Origin: Sabethes cyaneus
Lineage: Eukaryota; Arthropoda; Insecta; Diptera; Culicidae
NCBI RefSeq assembly: GCF_943734655.1
Contig: NC_071355.1
Span: 18,178,268-18,242,267 of the forward strand
Direction: 5' to 3'
Length of the DNA stretch: 64,000 bases
The translations under genes and the position numbers were made by a program. Positions 63,922-64,000 of the stretch are shown piece by piece. Position 1 is the first letter of the stretch; each line of letters starts with the position of its first letter. Under the pieces are notes generated by a model. That model saw only the letters and a program-made list of their open reading frames with translations, was not told the DNA's origin and made no database searches.

Positions 63922-64000
63922 TAATTATCTATCTTCAAAAAAAAATTTCATCAATTTCTGAGATGGCCTTTTTTGGATAATCGGATTTTAGTTTTTAAAA

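Overview
The window looks like eukaryotic nuclear DNA from a dipteran, most likely a mosquito and possibly Anopheles-like. The support is indirect. It contains a decayed retrocopy of ribosomal protein L32, a LOA-like non-LTR retrotransposon, a tRNA-derived SINE whose 3' body I recall as typical of mosquito SINEs, pogo/Tigger, mariner-like, hAT-like and Transib-like DNA-transposon remnants, and moderately GC-rich unique islands with long introns or intergenic DNA. I see no operons, Shine-Dalgarno sites or CRISPR arrays. Only one stretch looks like part of a host protein-coding gene: a first coding exon near 3.7-4.4 kb that ends at a strong splice donor.

Layout. 0.4-1.8 kb is a T-rich degenerate repeat. 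2.0-3.3 kb is a 30-bp repeat interrupted by a reverse-transcriptase remnant on the minus strand. 3.7-4.45 kb is the candidate exon. 7.0-7.7 kb is an element with inverted ends. 8.2-9.5 and 10.65-10.77 kb hold a 13-bp minisatellite. 10.0-10.2 kb is a nearly perfect foldback MITE, and 10.8-12.3 kb a broken pogo/Tigger-like transposase. 12.9-14.3 kb holds another MITE, a mariner-like remnant and a 5'-truncated retroelement with a 14-bp target duplication. 16.9-22.6 kb is a block of two minisatellites bounded by inverted ends, containing a SINE and a small element with a hammerhead-ribozyme-like motif.

25-56.5 kb is dominated by a degenerate 12-bp satellite (core AAAAGTC plus a variable 5-mer such as TCCCG). 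It is in one orientation at 25.1-31.5, 34.7-41.9 and 55.7-56.5 kb, and in the reverse orientation at 46.4-50.9 kb. Four near-perfect or degenerate heptamer arrays sit at the array edges: AAGAAGT, AAAAGTC, TTTTCAA and TTTTCTG. Nested in the satellite are a SINE, two small MITEs, a 1.5-kb Transib-like foldback element and the RpL32 retrocopy. Unique islands lie at 32.3-34.6, 42.6-46.4 and 52.0-55.7 kb.

The right end has an unrecognised decayed ORF (57.3-58.1 kb, minus strand), a LOA-like retrotransposon (about 59.5-63.2 kb) carrying frameshifts and deletions, and a TA-flanked MITE (63.4-63.9 kb). Nearly all long ORFs at 17.7-22.4 and 25-52 kb are artefacts of periodic DNA. The 12-mer consensus has no stop codon in any of six frames, so both strands stay open without coding. 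The window therefore reads as repeat-rich, heterochromatin-like intergenic or intronic DNA, not as a set of cooperating genes.
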